A stretch of DNA of 28,800 nucleotides. Source: Shewanellaceae bacterium UBA2521. GTDB taxonomy: Bacteria > Pseudomonadota > Gammaproteobacteria > Enterobacterales > Shewanellaceae. The position numbers were made by a program, and so were the translations under genes. The stretch is taken from positions 460 to 29,259 of the forward strand of contig DDNL01000039.1 of assembly GCA_002341165.1 (NCBI GenBank), given 5' to 3'. Shown here piece after piece: positions 8,287 through 17,391 of the stretch. The stretch's first letter is position 1, and the number at the start of each line of letters is the position of its first letter. The notes beneath the pieces were generated by a model. That model worked only from the letters and a program-made list of their open reading frames with translations, had not been told where the DNA came from and did not search any database.

Positions 8287-9054
8287 TTAAAAAAATAAGT
8301 GTGTGGTATCGGAATTAAACTGTTTTGGCTTGTATCCCCAGTATTTTTCGATATGACAAGCCGTTAAAACATCTTTTGTAGGTCCATGTTGAACAAGCTT
8401 ACCTCGATGAAAAAGTAAGCACGATCGTGAATAATGCAATGCATGATTTAAATCATGTAATACCGCTATGATGAGATAATGATGCTTAAGTGCATAGTCT
8501 TGTAGTCTTTGTAGTACTAAATGTTGATATTTAAGATCTTGTGCACTGATGGGTTCATCAACAAGAAGCAAAGGATATCTAGGTGCTTGAGCCAGCTGTA
8601 ACAATGAACGAGCCAATTGCACTCTTTGCTGCTGACCTCCTGATAAACTAAAATAATGTTTTTCTTTCAACAGATCACAATCAAGGCGTTGCATCATTTC
8701 ATGAGTGGCTTGTTGCTTTTGAGCAGCATGAAGACGAAGGTTTGATGCGCCTAAGGTTACAACCTCACTTGCTTTAAAAGCAAAATTAAGGGCATAACTT
8801 TGAGTCATCATGGCCATATGTTGCGCACGCTCAAGACCTGAATACTTTGTTAAACATCGTTGATGTAACTGTATATTACCATGATAAGAATAATCTCCTG
8901 CGAGCATTTTTAAGAACGTTGATTTACCCGAACCATTTTGCCCAACTACACTAACGATTTGTCCAGGCTTCAACTCAAGTTGAGCAATCTGTATTTGAAA
9001 ATCAGTACAGGGCTTACAAGTTATATTGTTTAGTACTAGCACGGGACAGACCAC
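8287..9054 (-). CDS. hmuV: Heme/iron ABC transporter ATPase, HmuV type
   Basis: This cytosolic ATPase powers uptake of heme or an iron chelate through the HmuU permease. The 255-residue product shows Walker A GQNGSGKST (38-46), signature LSGGQQQRVQLA (137-148), Walker B LLLVDEP (162-168) and a switch His in LHDLNHAL. The D-loop reads SAQDL where SALDL is usual, a mild change. Length and motif spacing fit HmuV/FecE-type proteins. The frame has no ATG near the start: GTG 9054 is used here, overlapping hmuU by 19 bases, and GTG 9042 is an equally plausible alternative. There is no clear ribosome binding site, so translation is probably coupled to hmuU. Heme as substrate is inferred; siderophore or cobalamin import cannot be excluded. 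Confidence 0.85.
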   Translation of the reverse strand: MVCPVLVLNNITCKPCTDFQIQIAQLELKPGQIVSVVGQNGSGKSTFLKMLAGDYSYHGNIQLHQRCLTKYSGLERAQHMAMMTQSYALNFAFKASEVVTLGASNLRLHAAQKQQATHEMMQRLDCDLLKEKHYFSLSGGQQQRVQLARSLLQLAQAPRYPLLLVDEPISAQDLKYQHLVLQRLQDYALKHHYLIIAVLHDLNHALHYSRSCLLFHRGKLVQHGPTKDVLTACHIEKYWGYKPKQFNSDTTHLFF

Positions 9055-10019
9055 ACTTTTTTATTCTGATACAATAAAAATAAAAATAAAGGTGTTCCTA
9101 TAACAGCAGTGACTAACCCTACAGGTAATTGTGCTGGATATAAAATGTGATCCGCAAGCAGATCAGCTAAAGAAAGTAAAAGGCTTCCAACATAGGCAGA
9201 ATAAAGGATAAGCTTATGGTGACTCACTCCAAATAGGAGTCTGATGAAATGAGGTACAATTAAACCTACAAAGCCAATAAAACCGCAGGTGGCAACAGTT
9301 AAAGCGGTCGCGCACACCACAACAAGCATACAATGCATCTTTACTTTTTCCACATCAACGCCTAAGTAACGCGCGTGAGCATCACCTAAGAGCATGATAT
9401 CTAATACTTGAGCTCTGCTTTTAAAAAACATAGTACAGAGTATACAAAGAATAAGATTCGCCCCAACTAACCCTAGATCGCGATCAACAAGTGTTCCCAT
9501 CTGCCAAAAATGAAATTGGCGTATACTCGACTCCTGTCCTATATAACTGATTAAACTGATAAAGGCTTGTACAAAAAGCGAAACAACTATACCTGAGAGG
9601 ACTAAAATCATGACCGATGTCTGCCCTTGATGCCTTGCCATACCATAAACCGAAAAACTTAGAATCAAACCTCCTAGAAAAGCAAATAAAGGTATACTCC
9701 AAAGAGACCAGGATAAAGGCAAGCAGATACTTGCTATTGCTGCGCCTAAAGCTGCGCCTGATGAGACACCAATAATACTAGGCTCTGCTAAAGGGTTTCG
9801 ATATATTGCTTGCGTTACTGCACCAGCTTGAGCAAGCATAGCGCCGACCGAGCAAGCGAGGATCCACCGAGGTATCTTAAAATCCAAAATGAGAGGTGAA
9901 AAAACTTCCGGCTCCATAATCAAAGTACTTAAATGTATATGGCTGAACGCACTGAAATAAAACACAGTAGTATATAAAAAGCACAGAATTATAGGAAAAA
10001 GAAAGAGGAGTTTATGCAT
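9036..10019 (-). CDS. hmuU: Heme/iron ABC transporter permease, HmuU/FecCD family
   Basis: The inner-membrane permease partner of HmuV has about 327 residues and 9-10 membrane helices. FecCD-family landmarks are clear: FKIPRWILACSVGAMLAQAGAVTQAIYRNPLAEP (in part) early on, GVSSGAALGA, and GFIGFVGLIVPHFIRLLFG in the coupling region. ATG 10019 is chosen; the longer frame from TTG 10079 would add 20 residues translated from a strong hairpin (10038-10070) and has no ribosome binding site. TM1 (LLFLFPIILCFLYTTVFYF) begins just after ATG 10019, as in the family. No periplasmic binding protein gene (HmuT), TonB-dependent receptor or heme oxygenase is in the window, so these partners must be elsewhere or absent. 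No convincing Fur box was seen upstream. Confidence 0.86.
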   Translation of the reverse strand: MHKLLFLFPIILCFLYTTVFYFSAFSHIHLSTLIMEPEVFSPLILDFKIPRWILACSVGAMLAQAGAVTQAIYRNPLAEPSIIGVSSGAALGAAIASICLPLSWSLWSIPLFAFLGGLILSFSVYGMARHQGQTSVMILVLSGIVVSLFVQAFISLISYIGQESSIRQFHFWQMGTLVDRDLGLVGANLILCILCTMFFKSRAQVLDIMLLGDAHARYLGVDVEKVKMHCMLVVVCATALTVATCGFIGFVGLIVPHFIRLLFGVSHHKLILYSAYVGSLLLSLADLLADHILYPAQLPVGLVTAVIGTPLFLFLLYQNKKVWSVPC

Positions 10020-10037
10020 AAAGAGGTTAAAAGTAAA

Positions 10038-10070
10038 AGAAGTGAGCCTTAGTATAAAGGCTTCACTTCT
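10038..10070 (-). terminator. Hairpin between the DASS transporter gene and hmuU
   Basis: A 13-bp stem with one bulged base (AGAAGTG-AGCCTT paired with AAGGCT-CACTTCT; the extra base is at 10063) encloses a 6-base loop. On the minus strand it is followed by TTTACTTTT, so it can terminate the DASS gene, which ends at 10099. It stops only 18 bases before the hmuU ATG, leaving no room for a promoter between them, so it may also act as an attenuator in an hmuU leader. Confidence 0.65.
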
Positions 10071-10079
10071 TTTAAACAA

Positions 10080-10102
10080 TTAACTTATAACTTTTGAGTT
10101 AA
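10080..10102. repeat. Inverted repeat at the end of the DASS gene, upstream of hmuU
   Basis: TTAACT at 10080-10085 and AGTTAA at 10097-10102 form an interrupted palindrome overlapping the DASS stop codon. It lies immediately upstream of the hairpin preceding hmuU, where an operator would be expected if hmuUV has its own promoter. It does not look like a Fur box. It may be chance in AT-rich DNA. Confidence 0.25.
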
Positions 10103-11493
10103 GCTAATAACCAACTTGCTAAAACAAATAAGACTGCAATACCAGCAATATTCACAAAAATACCTATTCGAATCATTTGCGATTGCTCGATATAGCCTGT
10201 GCCATATACAATTGCGTTAGGTGGTGTTGCAACAGGCAACATGAAGGCAAAGCTTGCGGCCATACCCACTATAGCTGAGATAACAGTAGGTGATAAATTA
10301 AAAGAATCCGCCAGTGCTACAAAAATCGGCACCAACAAGGTTGCACTCGCTGTATTACTGGTAAATTGAGTTAAGCCGATTACGAAAATAATCACGGCAA
10401 GAACAAAGAAAATAGGACTTATATTACTCAGCATTTCTGAGATTTCTTGCGCTAAAAATTGACTTGTTCCTGTAATTTTAAGCACTTGACTTAAGGTGAT
10501 GCCACCACCAAAGAGAATCAATACACCCCAATCTGTACCACGCTGAATTTTATTCCAGTCAACTAGGCCAAAAATAACCAATATAACAGCTGCAGATAAG
10601 CCTATCACACTATCAAAATACTTCACTGAACCAAAAAAGTCAGCGATCGTTTTGCTATTGATCCAACACAATGCTGTGATGATGAAAATAGCAATAGTGA
10701 GTTTAGCTTGAGGCGTAATTTGAGTTTCGAAACTTTGTACTTTGCATTGAAGGTTTAAATTCGGCTTGAGCAACAGATATAAGCTACCCACCATAATTGG
10801 CATCATAAGTAGCACTGTAGGTATACCAAACTTCATCCACTCAAAAAATGTGATACCCACATATGATGCAGCAATGGCATTGGGAGCACAACCTACAACA
10901 GTACCTAAACCACCAATGTTCGCTGAATAAGCGATGCCAAGAAGTGCAAAAACATAAATGTTTTTATTCTGTTTATCATCAAGTTGACTCAACAATCCGA
11001 GAACCAAAGGTAACATAATAGTTGTAGTAGCGATATTGCTGATCCACATAGATAAAAAAGCTGTAATCACAAAAAGCAGAACAAGAGCCCGACCTAAGTG
11101 CCCTTTTGCAAAAATTAACAATTTATGCGCTAATATTTTATCAATGCCTTGAGAATTAATAGCTGCAGCAACTACAAATCCACCAAAAAATAAATAAATC
11201 ACCGGATGAGAAAAGCTAGACATAGCCACTTTTGTATCGAAAATACCTAAATAAACGGCGGCAATTGGGATCAGTAAAGCTGTAATGCTCAAATGAATAA
11301 TTTCTGTAAACCACAAGACGGAGACCAAAGAAAGCAGTGCTAGTCCTTGATTGATAGGCTTGGTAAAAGGTAAATAGTTGAGCTCAAGAAAAAACAAGCC
11401 TAAAATAGCAAAAAGTGCCCATATTTTATGAGAATAAATGGCTGGCGATGTTGCTTCTTTTGTTAAAACATTTTGTTTTTCAATATATTCCAT
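10099..11493 (-). CDS. SLC13/DASS family sodium-coupled carboxylate transporter
   Basis: The 464-residue inner-membrane protein has about 11-12 helices in two inverted halves. The paired sodium-site signatures of the divalent anion:sodium symporter family are visible: SNIATT (152-157, a variant of the usual SNTA) and SNTA (379-382), plus SANIGGLGTVVGCAPNAI near 190-207 and LPVATPPNAIVYGTGYI near the C-terminus, typical of SLC13 proteins. Likely substrates are succinate, malate, fumarate or other di- or tricarboxylates; the exact one cannot be read from sequence. A nearby fumarase gene fits C4-dicarboxylate use but is not proof. ATG 11493 has no clear ribosome binding site. It is separated from ruvB by about 200 bases and from hmuU by a hairpin. 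Confidence 0.9.
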   Translation of the reverse strand: MEYIEKQNVLTKEATSPAIYSHKIWALFAILGLFFLELNYLPFTKPINQGLALLSLVSVLWFTEIIHLSITALLIPIAAVYLGIFDTKVAMSSFSHPVIYLFFGGFVVAAAINSQGIDKILAHKLLIFAKGHLGRALVLLFVITAFLSMWISNIATTTIMLPLVLGLLSQLDDKQNKNIYVFALLGIAYSANIGGLGTVVGCAPNAIAASYVGITFFEWMKFGIPTVLLMMPIMVGSLYLLLKPNLNLQCKVQSFETQITPQAKLTIAIFIITALCWINSKTIADFFGSVKYFDSVIGLSAAVILVIFGLVDWNKIQRGTDWGVLILFGGGITLSQVLKITGTSQFLAQEISEMLSNISPIFFVLAVIIFVIGLTQFTSNTASATLLVPIFVALADSFNLSPTVISAIVGMAASFAFMLPVATPPNAIVYGTGYIEQSQMIRIGIFVNIAGIAVLFVLASWLLA

Positions 11494-11554
11494 AACATTA
11501 ACTTTTAATTAACTTTTAACTAGACTCTTTGATAAGACGATAGTCTGATGTTGT

Positions 11555-11578
11555 TGATAAAAAATTGCAAGCAATTTT
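11555..11578 (-). terminator. Probable intrinsic terminator of the aspS-yebC-ruvCAB unit
   Basis: The palindrome AAAATTGCAAGCAATTTT at 11561-11578 folds as a 7-bp stem with a CAAG/CTTG loop, followed on the minus strand by six Ts counting the stem base. It lies about 120 bases after the ruvB stop. The stem is AT-rich, so the hairpin is weak. It sits in the roughly 200-base gap that must also contain the DASS promoter. Confidence 0.5.
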
Positions 11579-11697
11579 AAAATAAACTTTTTTTTACCTT
11601 ATAAAACAGAAACATAAATATGTTGTAAAAATTTTAATGCGGTACAATGTGGCCTCTTTATCTCCCACAATTTGTATACTGAAAATTAAGAACATAC

Positions 11698-12687
11698 TTA
11701 TTCAAAATGCTCATAAGCATACTTTGTTACAATTCGACCTCTTGGCGTTCGTTGAATAAATCCTCGTTGAATCATAAAAGGCTCTAGTACATCTTCAATT
11801 GTTTCTTTATCTTCACCAATTGCAGCGGCTAAATTTTCAAGACCTACAGGTCCTCCATCAAATTTCTCGATGATAGTAAGCAGTAATTTGCGGTCCATGT
11901 AATCAAAACCTTGTTGATCGATATCCAGCATATTCAGAGAAAGTTGAGCAACTTCTTGAGTCACCACACCATCAAATTTGACTTCAGCATAATCACGTAC
12001 ACGTCTTAATAAGCGGTTCGTAATTCTTGGTGTGCCACGAGATCTTTTAGCAATTTCTCGAGCTCCTAATGCGTCAAGCTGCATACCTAATGCCTGAGCT
12101 GAGCGCGAAACAATATAAGTGAGATCATCATCATTATAAAATTCTAACCGAAGAGGTATACCAAAGCGTGCTCGCAAAGGAGAAGTGAGCGAACCTGCTT
12201 TGGTGGTAGCGCCAATGAGGGTAAAAGGAGGTAAGTCTAATTTAATAGAGCGTGCTGCAGGACCTTCACCAATCATAATATCGATTTGATAATCTTCCAT
12301 TGCAGGATACAAAATCTCTTCGATGCTTGGATTAAGCCGATGAATTTCATCAATAAACAGTACATCACCTTCTTCTAAATTAGTTAATAGCGCAGCCAGA
12401 TCGCCGGATTTCTCGAGAACAGGTCCTGATGTTGATTTGATATTAACACCCATTTCATAAGCAATGATATGAGCAAGTGTTGTCTTGCCCAATCCTGGTG
12501 GACCATAAATGAGCGCATGATCCAGTGATTCTTTTCTCGATTTAGCTGCTTGAATAAACACATCGAGTTGTTGACGTGCTTCTTTTTGACCAATGTAATC
12601 AGCCAGCGCCTTAGGACGCATAGCACGATCAGCTTTTTCGTCTAAGTGCTGCTCAGTTGCTGAGATTAAACGATCTGCTTCTATCAT
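11698..12687 (-). CDS. ruvB: Holliday junction branch migration ATPase RuvB
   Basis: RuvB is the hexameric AAA+ motor that, with RuvA, drives branch migration of Holliday junctions. The 329-residue product shows Walker [11 protein letters not shown] near residues 60-69, Walker [12 protein letters not shown] near 109-119, the ATPase sensor region [20 protein letters not shown] near 157-176 (arginine finger region), and a C-terminal winged helix ending [21 protein letters not shown]. Length is normal for the family. TCCTT at 12693-12697, reading AAGGA on the coding strand, lies 5 bases before ATG 12687. It follows ruvA by 11 bases and is the last gene of the aspS-yebC-ruvC-ruvA-ruvB cluster. 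Confidence 0.98.
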   Translation of the reverse strand: MIEADRLISATEQHLDEKADRAMRPKALADYIGQKEARQQLDVFIQAAKSRKESLDHALIYGPPGLGKTTLAHIIAYEMGVNIKSTSGPVLEKSGDLAALLTNLEEGDVLFIDEIHRLNPSIEEILYPAMEDYQIDIMIGEGPAARSIKLDLPPFTLIGATTKAGSLTSPLRARFGIPLRLEFYNDDDLTYIVSRSAQALGMQLDALGAREIAKRSRGTPRITNRLLRRVRDYAEVKFDGVVTQEVAQLSLNMLDIDQQGFDYMDRKLLLTIIEKFDGGPVGLENLAAAIGEDKETIEDVLEPFMIQRGFIQRTPRGRIVTKYAYEHFE

Positions 12688-12698
12688 AAGAATCCTTA

Positions 12699-13301
12699 TT
12701 ACATAGCTTGTAAAGCTGATTTAATGAGCTGTTCCGAAGACATGTCATCTTGATAGACTTGCTTGACAACTTTACTTGCTTGTTGAGGCTTATAACCTAG
12801 AGAAACCAATGCTAAAACAGCATCTTTTTCTGAATTTAAAGCAGGTTTAATCAAAGTTTCTTGTTGCATCGAAACCATTGAAGTTGCATCAAGATGCAAA
12901 GACTTTAACTTATCGCGCATTTCAATCAAGAGTCTTTCAGCCGTTTTCTTACCTACACCTGGTAGTCTAGTTAAGGCTGCGATATTATCTTGTGCAACAC
13001 AGTCAATAAACTCTTGTGTATTCATACCCGATAAAATAGCCAAAGCTAATTTAGGTCCAACGCCATTGATTTTAATCAATGCTTTAAACAAACTACGATC
13101 TTGCTTTTGAGTAAAGCCAAATAAAAGTTGTGCATCTTCTCGTACATTGAAGTGAGTATAAACTAATGCCTCTTTGCCTATGTCAGGTAAAGCTGAGAAA
13201 TTAGTAATAGGCAGCTGCACTTCATAACCTACACCTTGCACATCGATTAAAATTTCGGGGGCTTGCTTTTCTAAAATAATACCTTTTAAACATCCAATCA
13301 T
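12699..13301 (-). CDS. ruvA: Holliday junction binding protein RuvA
   Basis: RuvA tetramers bind four-way junctions and load RuvB. The 200-residue product has the N-terminal OB fold ([12 protein letters not shown] through about residue 63, with GVGYEVQLP), two helix-hairpin-helix motifs ([15 protein letters not shown] near 77-91 and [16 protein letters not shown] near 112-127), a flexible linker, and the C-terminal RuvB-contacting domain ([15 protein letters not shown] near 161-175). Length matches the roughly 200-residue family norm. It lies 27 bases after ruvC and 11 bases before ruvB, so co-transcription is expected. Confidence 0.98.
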   Translation of the reverse strand: MIGCLKGIILEKQAPEILIDVQGVGYEVQLPITNFSALPDIGKEALVYTHFNVREDAQLLFGFTQKQDRSLFKALIKINGVGPKLALAILSGMNTQEFIDCVAQDNIAALTRLPGVGKKTAERLLIEMRDKLKSLHLDATSMVSMQQETLIKPALNSEKDAVLALVSLGYKPQQASKVVKQVYQDDMSSEQLIKSALQAM

Positions 13302-13328
13302 ATGCTTTTTTATTTCCTATCTCGTACT

Positions 13329-13847
13329 TTATAAAAGATGATGACGCGCTGTATTTGTGTTTTTTGATATAGCAATTAAGCTCATTGAAGTATGATGATG
13401 GCAAATTGCCACCGCAAGAGCGTCAGCAGCATCAGCTTGAGGGCTTTTTGCTAACTTTAAGATTTGCATCACCATATGCTGTACTTGCTTTTTATCTGCA
13501 GCGCCTGTTCCAACAACAGATTGCTTGATTGCACGCGCAGCATATTCAGCTGTAGGTAAGTTTGCATGGGTTGCAGCAACAAGTGCAGCACCTCGTGCGT
13601 GGCCTAGTTTCAGTGCTGAATCGGCATTTTTCGACATAAAGACTTGTTCAATTGCAAATTCATGAGGTTGAAATTGCTCAATCAATTGTCTTACACCATC
13701 AAATATTTGTTTTAATCTTAGAGGTAAGCTTTGATCTGTCATACGAATACAACCACTGGCAACATATTGAATATGCCGCCCTGTGGTTTGTATTAAGCCA
13801 TAACCTGTAATGCGTGAACCAGGATCAATACCTAAAATCAACGCCAT
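13329..13847 (-). CDS. ruvC: Holliday junction resolvase RuvC
   Basis: RuvC is the dimeric Mg-dependent endonuclease that cuts Holliday junctions held by RuvAB. The 172-residue product has the RNase H-type fold with the four acidic catalytic residues in place: Asp8 ([12 protein letters not shown]), Glu67 (AIEQVF), Asp139 and Asp142 ([11 protein letters not shown]). The motif KKQVQHMV near 119-126 is also typical. ATG 13847 lies 5 bases after the yebC stop, implying coupled expression. The C-terminal tail from about residue 153 is slightly longer and more basic than usual but unremarkable. Confidence 0.97.
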   Translation of the reverse strand: MALILGIDPGSRITGYGLIQTTGRHIQYVASGCIRMTDQSLPLRLKQIFDGVRQLIEQFQPHEFAIEQVFMSKNADSALKLGHARGAALVAATHANLPTAEYAARAIKQSVVGTGAADKKQVQHMVMQILKLAKSPQADAADALAVAICHHHTSMSLIAISKNTNTARHHLL

Positions 13848-13852
13848 GCTAT

Positions 13853-14596
13853 TTATAGCTCAGCTGCAACTTCAGCAGAAACTTCGCCGTTATGATAAAC
13901 TTCTTGCACATCATCCAACTCTTCTAACATATCGATTAAACGCATTAGCTTTGGTGCTGTGTCGGTATCTAAATCAACTTGCGTTGAGGGAATTTGTGTT
14001 ACTTCAGCGTGATTCGATACTAAGCCCGCTTGATCTAAAGCATCTTTAACAACGCCAAAGTCCTCTGGTGTAGTGTATACATCGAAAGAGCCATCTTCAT
14101 TTGAAATGACATCTTCAGCAGCCGCATCTAAAGCCACTTCCATAAGTTGCTCTTCATGTGTATCAGCGCTGTAAGAAATAACACCCTTCTTTTCAAATAA
14201 GTAAGATACAGAGCCATCTGTTCCTAAATTACCGCCTGACTTAGAAAAAGCATGACGCACACCCGATACGGTACGATTTCGGTTATCGGTCATACACTCA
14301 ACCATCACTGCGGTACCAGCTGGTCCATAACCTTCATAAATAATGGTTTCAAGCTCTTGACCTTCCAATTCACCAGCACCACGTTTAACAGAACGATCAA
14401 CAGTATCTCGTGTCATATTATTAGATAAGGCTTTATCGATTGCAGCGCGCAAGCGTGGATTAGTATCTGGATCAGAACCACCTTCGCGTGCAGCAACAGT
14501 TAGCTCTCTAATAAGCTTAGTAAATAATTTACCTCGTTTTGCGTCTTGAGCAGCTTTTCTATGTTTAATATTTGCCCATTTACTATGACCTGCCAT
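13853..14596 (-). CDS. yebC: YebC/PmpR family regulatory/translation protein
   Basis: The 247-residue product starts with the invariant [14 protein letters not shown] and contains [18 protein letters not shown] (part of the same N-terminal domain), the [21 protein letters not shown] region near 91-110, and [18 protein letters not shown] near 117-134. YebC proteins were long called transcriptional regulators; more recent work on some members links them to relief of ribosome stalling at proline-rich stretches. Either role is inferred from the family. Here it lies between aspS and ruvC, the usual gammaproteobacterial place, without nudB, which separates aspS and yebC in E. coli. Confidence 0.96.
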   Translation of the reverse strand: MAGHSKWANIKHRKAAQDAKRGKLFTKLIRELTVAAREGGSDPDTNPRLRAAIDKALSNNMTRDTVDRSVKRGAGELEGQELETIIYEGYGPAGTAVMVECMTDNRNRTVSGVRHAFSKSGGNLGTDGSVSYLFEKKGVISYSADTHEEQLMEVALDAAAEDVISNEDGSFDVYTTPEDFGVVKDALDQAGLVSNHAEVTQIPSTQVDLDTDTAPKLMRLIDMLEELDDVQEVYHNGEVSAEVAAEL

Positions 14597-14621
14597 GTGC
14601 TATGTCTCCTTCGTGATTCGT

Positions 14622-16394
14622 TTAAATAGTGGCTTGATCTGATTCAACTTGAATCTTTAAATCTGCTAATTGGCGAGAAGAAGCAGGACTTGGAGCTTGA
14701 GTTAAAGGACAAGCAGCTGTGGTTGTTTTAGGAAACGCCATCACATCACGAATAGATTCCGCACCTGTCATAAGCATTGCAATTCTATCTAAACCAAAAG
14801 CAAGACCAGCATGTGGAGGTGTACCATAACGTAGTGCTTCAAGTAAAAAGCCAAACTTTTCTTGTGCTTCTTCATCAGAAATACCCAGTATTCTAAATAC
14901 CTCAGCTTGTGTTGCTTGATCATGAATACGTACTGAACCACCACCTAATTCACATCCATTGAGCACCATATCATAAGCATTCGATAACGCGCCTTGAGGA
15001 TTAGCTGCTAAAGCTTCGGCACTTAAATCTCTTGGTGCAGTAAAAGGATGATGTAATGCGTAGAATTGACCCTCTACTTCTTCGAACATAGGGAAATCAA
15101 CAACCCAAAGAGGCTTCCAACTGTCTTCAACAAGATCAAAGTCTTCACCCAACTTTAAGCGTAAAGCGCCCATAGCTTCCGTCACAACATGTGCTGTGTC
15201 GGCACCAAAAAGTAAAATATCACCATCTTGAGCTTGCGTTATGTCTTGTAATGCTTGGGCAATATCTTCTGTTAAAAACTTTGCAATAGGCGATTGCAAT
15301 CCAGCGATACCTGCATTGGCTTGATTCACTTTAATCCACGCCAAGCCTTTAGCACCGTAGATGCTTACAAACTTGGTGTAATCATCAATTTGTTTTCTTG
15401 AAAGTTTTGCGCCTTCTGGAACACGAATACATGCAACACGACCCGCTTTATCTTTTGCTGGACCTTCAAACACTTTGAAGTTCATATCTTTAACAATATG
15501 ATCGACGTCAACTAACTCAAGTGGATTACGTAAGTCAGGCTTGTCTGAGCCAAAGCGACGCATCGCATCGGCATAACTCATAGTAGGAAAATCACCTAGC
15601 TCAACTTGAAGAAGCTTATTAAAGAGGTGACGCATCATTTTTTCGGTCAGCGCCATCACTTCCTCAGCAGAGAGAAACGATGTTTCAATATCTATTTGAG
15701 TAAATTCAGGTTGGCGATCAGCTCGTAAATCTTCATCACGAAAGCACTTTACAATTTGATAGTAACGATCAAAGCCTGACATCATGAGTAGTTGTTTAAA
15801 AATTTGAGGTGATTGAGGTAATGCGAAAAACTCACCCTTATGTGTTCTCGAAGGCACCAAATAATCACGCGCACCCTCAGGCGTAGCTTTGGTGAGAATA
15901 GGTGTTTCTATGTCAAGAAAGCCATGCTCATTCATGAAATGTCTAATTTCATGCGTTAATTTTGAGCGAAAAATGAGACGTTCACTCATCTCAGGACGAC
16001 GCAAGTCAAGGTAACGGTACTTTAGTCTTTGCTCTTCACTATTATTTTGGTGATCATCCATATTTAAGGGTAAAGGTGCTGCGTGACTGATGATAGATAA
16101 TGATAAACCTAAAACTTCAACTTCACCGGTTGCCATTGTGGTATTGATTTGGCCTGCAGGGCGACTTCTCACACGACCTGATATCTGTACACAAAACTCA
16201 TGTCTTAAACTATTTGCGGTTTCAAAAACATCTTCTCTGTCTGGATCGAAGACGACTTGAATTAAACCGGTTCTGTCTCGTAAATCGAGAAAGATCACAC
16301 CACCTAAGTCACGACGGCGATTAACCCAACCAACAAGCTTCACTTCTTGATCAATAAGCGAAGTGTTAACTTCAGTACAATAATGACTACGCAT
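14622..16394 (-). CDS. aspS: Aspartyl-tRNA synthetase
   Basis: It charges tRNA-Asp (and possibly tRNA-Asn if the enzyme is non-discriminating). The 590-residue bacterial-type enzyme has an N-terminal anticodon-binding OB fold ([19 protein letters not shown] near 22-40), class II motif 1 around [20 protein letters not shown] near 169-188, motif 2 [20 protein letters not shown] near 215-234, the bacterial GAD insertion, and motif 3 [12 protein letters not shown] near 528-539. ATG 16394 is preferred over GTG 16400 because AAGGA at 16405-16409 is 10 bases from the ATG but only 4 from the GTG, and because the protein then starts MRSHYC, as in E. coli (MRTEYC). First gene of the aspS-yebC-ruvCAB cluster. 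Confidence 0.98.
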   Translation of the reverse strand: MRSHYCTEVNTSLIDQEVKLVGWVNRRRDLGGVIFLDLRDRTGLIQVVFDPDREDVFETANSLRHEFCVQISGRVRSRPAGQINTTMATGEVEVLGLSLSIISHAAPLPLNMDDHQNNSEEQRLKYRYLDLRRPEMSERLIFRSKLTHEIRHFMNEHGFLDIETPILTKATPEGARDYLVPSRTHKGEFFALPQSPQIFKQLLMMSGFDRYYQIVKCFRDEDLRADRQPEFTQIDIETSFLSAEEVMALTEKMMRHLFNKLLQVELGDFPTMSYADAMRRFGSDKPDLRNPLELVDVDHIVKDMNFKVFEGPAKDKAGRVACIRVPEGAKLSRKQIDDYTKFVSIYGAKGLAWIKVNQANAGIAGLQSPIAKFLTEDIAQALQDITQAQDGDILLFGADTAHVVTEAMGALRLKLGEDFDLVEDSWKPLWVVDFPMFEEVEGQFYALHHPFTAPRDLSAEALAANPQGALSNAYDMVLNGCELGGGSVRIHDQATQAEVFRILGISDEEAQEKFGFLLEALRYGTPPHAGLAFGLDRIAMLMTGAESIRDVMAFPKTTTAACPLTQAPSPASSRQLADLKIQVESDQATI

Positions 16395-16433
16395 GAACAC
16401 GAGTTCCTTACAATTGAATTGCTTGATGAACCA

Positions 16434-16453
16434 CTTACCTATACCGAGGTAAG
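16434..16453. repeat. Inverted repeat in the aspS leader
   Basis: CTTACCT and AGGTAAG form a 7-bp stem around a 6-base loop, about 40 bases upstream of the aspS ATG and downstream of the candidate -10. It could fold in the aspS leader RNA or act as an operator. It has no T-run and is not a terminator. Confidence 0.4.
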
Positions 16454-16467
16454 CGCAAAATTATTTT

Positions 16468-16473
16468 ATTATA
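16468..16473 (-). promoter_or_regulatory. aspS: Candidate -10 element for aspS
   Basis: The minus strand reads TATAAT exactly, about 75 bases upstream of the aspS ATG. No good -35 hexamer lies 16-18 bases further up, so this is a suggestion only. In such AT-rich DNA the hexamer may occur by chance. Confidence 0.3.
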
Positions 16474-16659
16474 AATGACTTAAGCCGTTCACCATAGTAT
16501 CAATTTCAATAAATGCTTAAAATATGAGTAAACTATTAAAATATTTATACTATTTCTTTATTTAATTCGAATAAAATAGCTTTTATAAGCAGTAAAATTT
16601 GATAATTATACTCGGCGCTGTAAAATACAGGCTCTTAAATTTTTACTTTTATAAATGTT

Positions 16660-17391
16660 ATGCATATAGGTATCGATCAAATTTTCGCAAAGTCTCATGC
16701 TAAAGTAGAAGACTTTGAGTTTAATGCACAAGTTGCTCAGGTTTTTCCTGATATGATTCAACGCTCCGTGCCTGGATATTTACAAATTATTCAAAGTATT
16801 GGCGATATAGCGCATCAAGTTGTGGTGCCCCGCTCCCATGTGTATGATTTGGGTTGCTCTTTAGGCGCTGTATCTTTATCTATTCGACGCCGTATAGAAG
16901 ATCGTACCTGTCGTCTTATTGCTGTCGATAATTCTGAAGCAATGATAGAAAGAGCACATCATCATATTAAATCCTTCAAAAGTCCTTTAGAAATTGAAGT
17001 GTATCAAGATGATATTCGCAATTTTAAAATTGAAAAAGCATCGCTGGTGGTTTTAAATTTTACACTACAGTTTCTCCATCCAGACGATAGACTCAGTTTA
17101 TTGAAAAACATTTATCAAGGCATGCTTCCAGGTGGTGTACTACTTGTATCTGAAAAGCTCAATTTTCATGATACCTCCATACATCAGCTTATGAATACCT
17201 TACATCTTGATTTCAAGCGTACTAATGGTTACTCCGAGCTTGAAATCAGTCAAAAGCGTACAGCTATCGAAAATGTGATGAAGCCCGATACTTTGCATGA
17301 TCACTATCAACGATTCAATGATGCTGGTTTCTCTTCTTATCAGACTTGGTTCCAGTGTTTTAACTTTGCTTCTATGGTTGCTATAAAATGA
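16660..17391 (+). CDS. cmoA: Carboxy-S-adenosyl-L-methionine synthase CmoA
   Basis: CmoA converts SAM and prephenate to carboxy-SAM, the cofactor used by CmoB to make the 5-oxyacetyl-uridine wobble base of several tRNAs. The 243-residue product has the family start [27 protein letters not shown] (residues 6-40, read in part), SAM-site [10 protein letters not shown] (61-70), [12 protein letters not shown] near 89-100, and NFTLQFL near 130-136. Length is close to E. coli CmoA (247). The stop codon overlaps the cmoB start as ATGA, so the two are translationally coupled. No clear ribosome binding site precedes ATG 16660. Confidence 0.96.
   Translation: MHIGIDQIFAKSHAKVEDFEFNAQVAQVFPDMIQRSVPGYLQIIQSIGDIAHQVVVPRSHVYDLGCSLGAVSLSIRRRIEDRTCRLIAVDNSEAMIERAHHHIKSFKSPLEIEVYQDDIRNFKIEKASLVVLNFTLQFLHPDDRLSLLKNIYQGMLPGGVLLVSEKLNFHDTSIHQLMNTLHLDFKRTNGYSELEISQKRTAIENVMKPDTLHDHYQRFNDAGFSSYQTWFQCFNFASMVAIK

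Larger units (their letters stand above)
16395..16659. other. Divergent spacer between aspS and cmoA
   Basis: This 265-base AT-rich spacer is the longest gene-free stretch of the window. It must hold promoters for aspS (left) and cmoA (right). A TATACT at 16607-16612 is a possible cmoA -10 without a recognisable -35. No tRNA-like fold and no coding frame with a ribosome binding site were seen. Confidence 0.4.

Noticed and set aside
10020..10110. Fur box upstream of hmuU
   Set aside because: The repeats present do not fit the GATAATGATAATCATTATC pattern closely enough.
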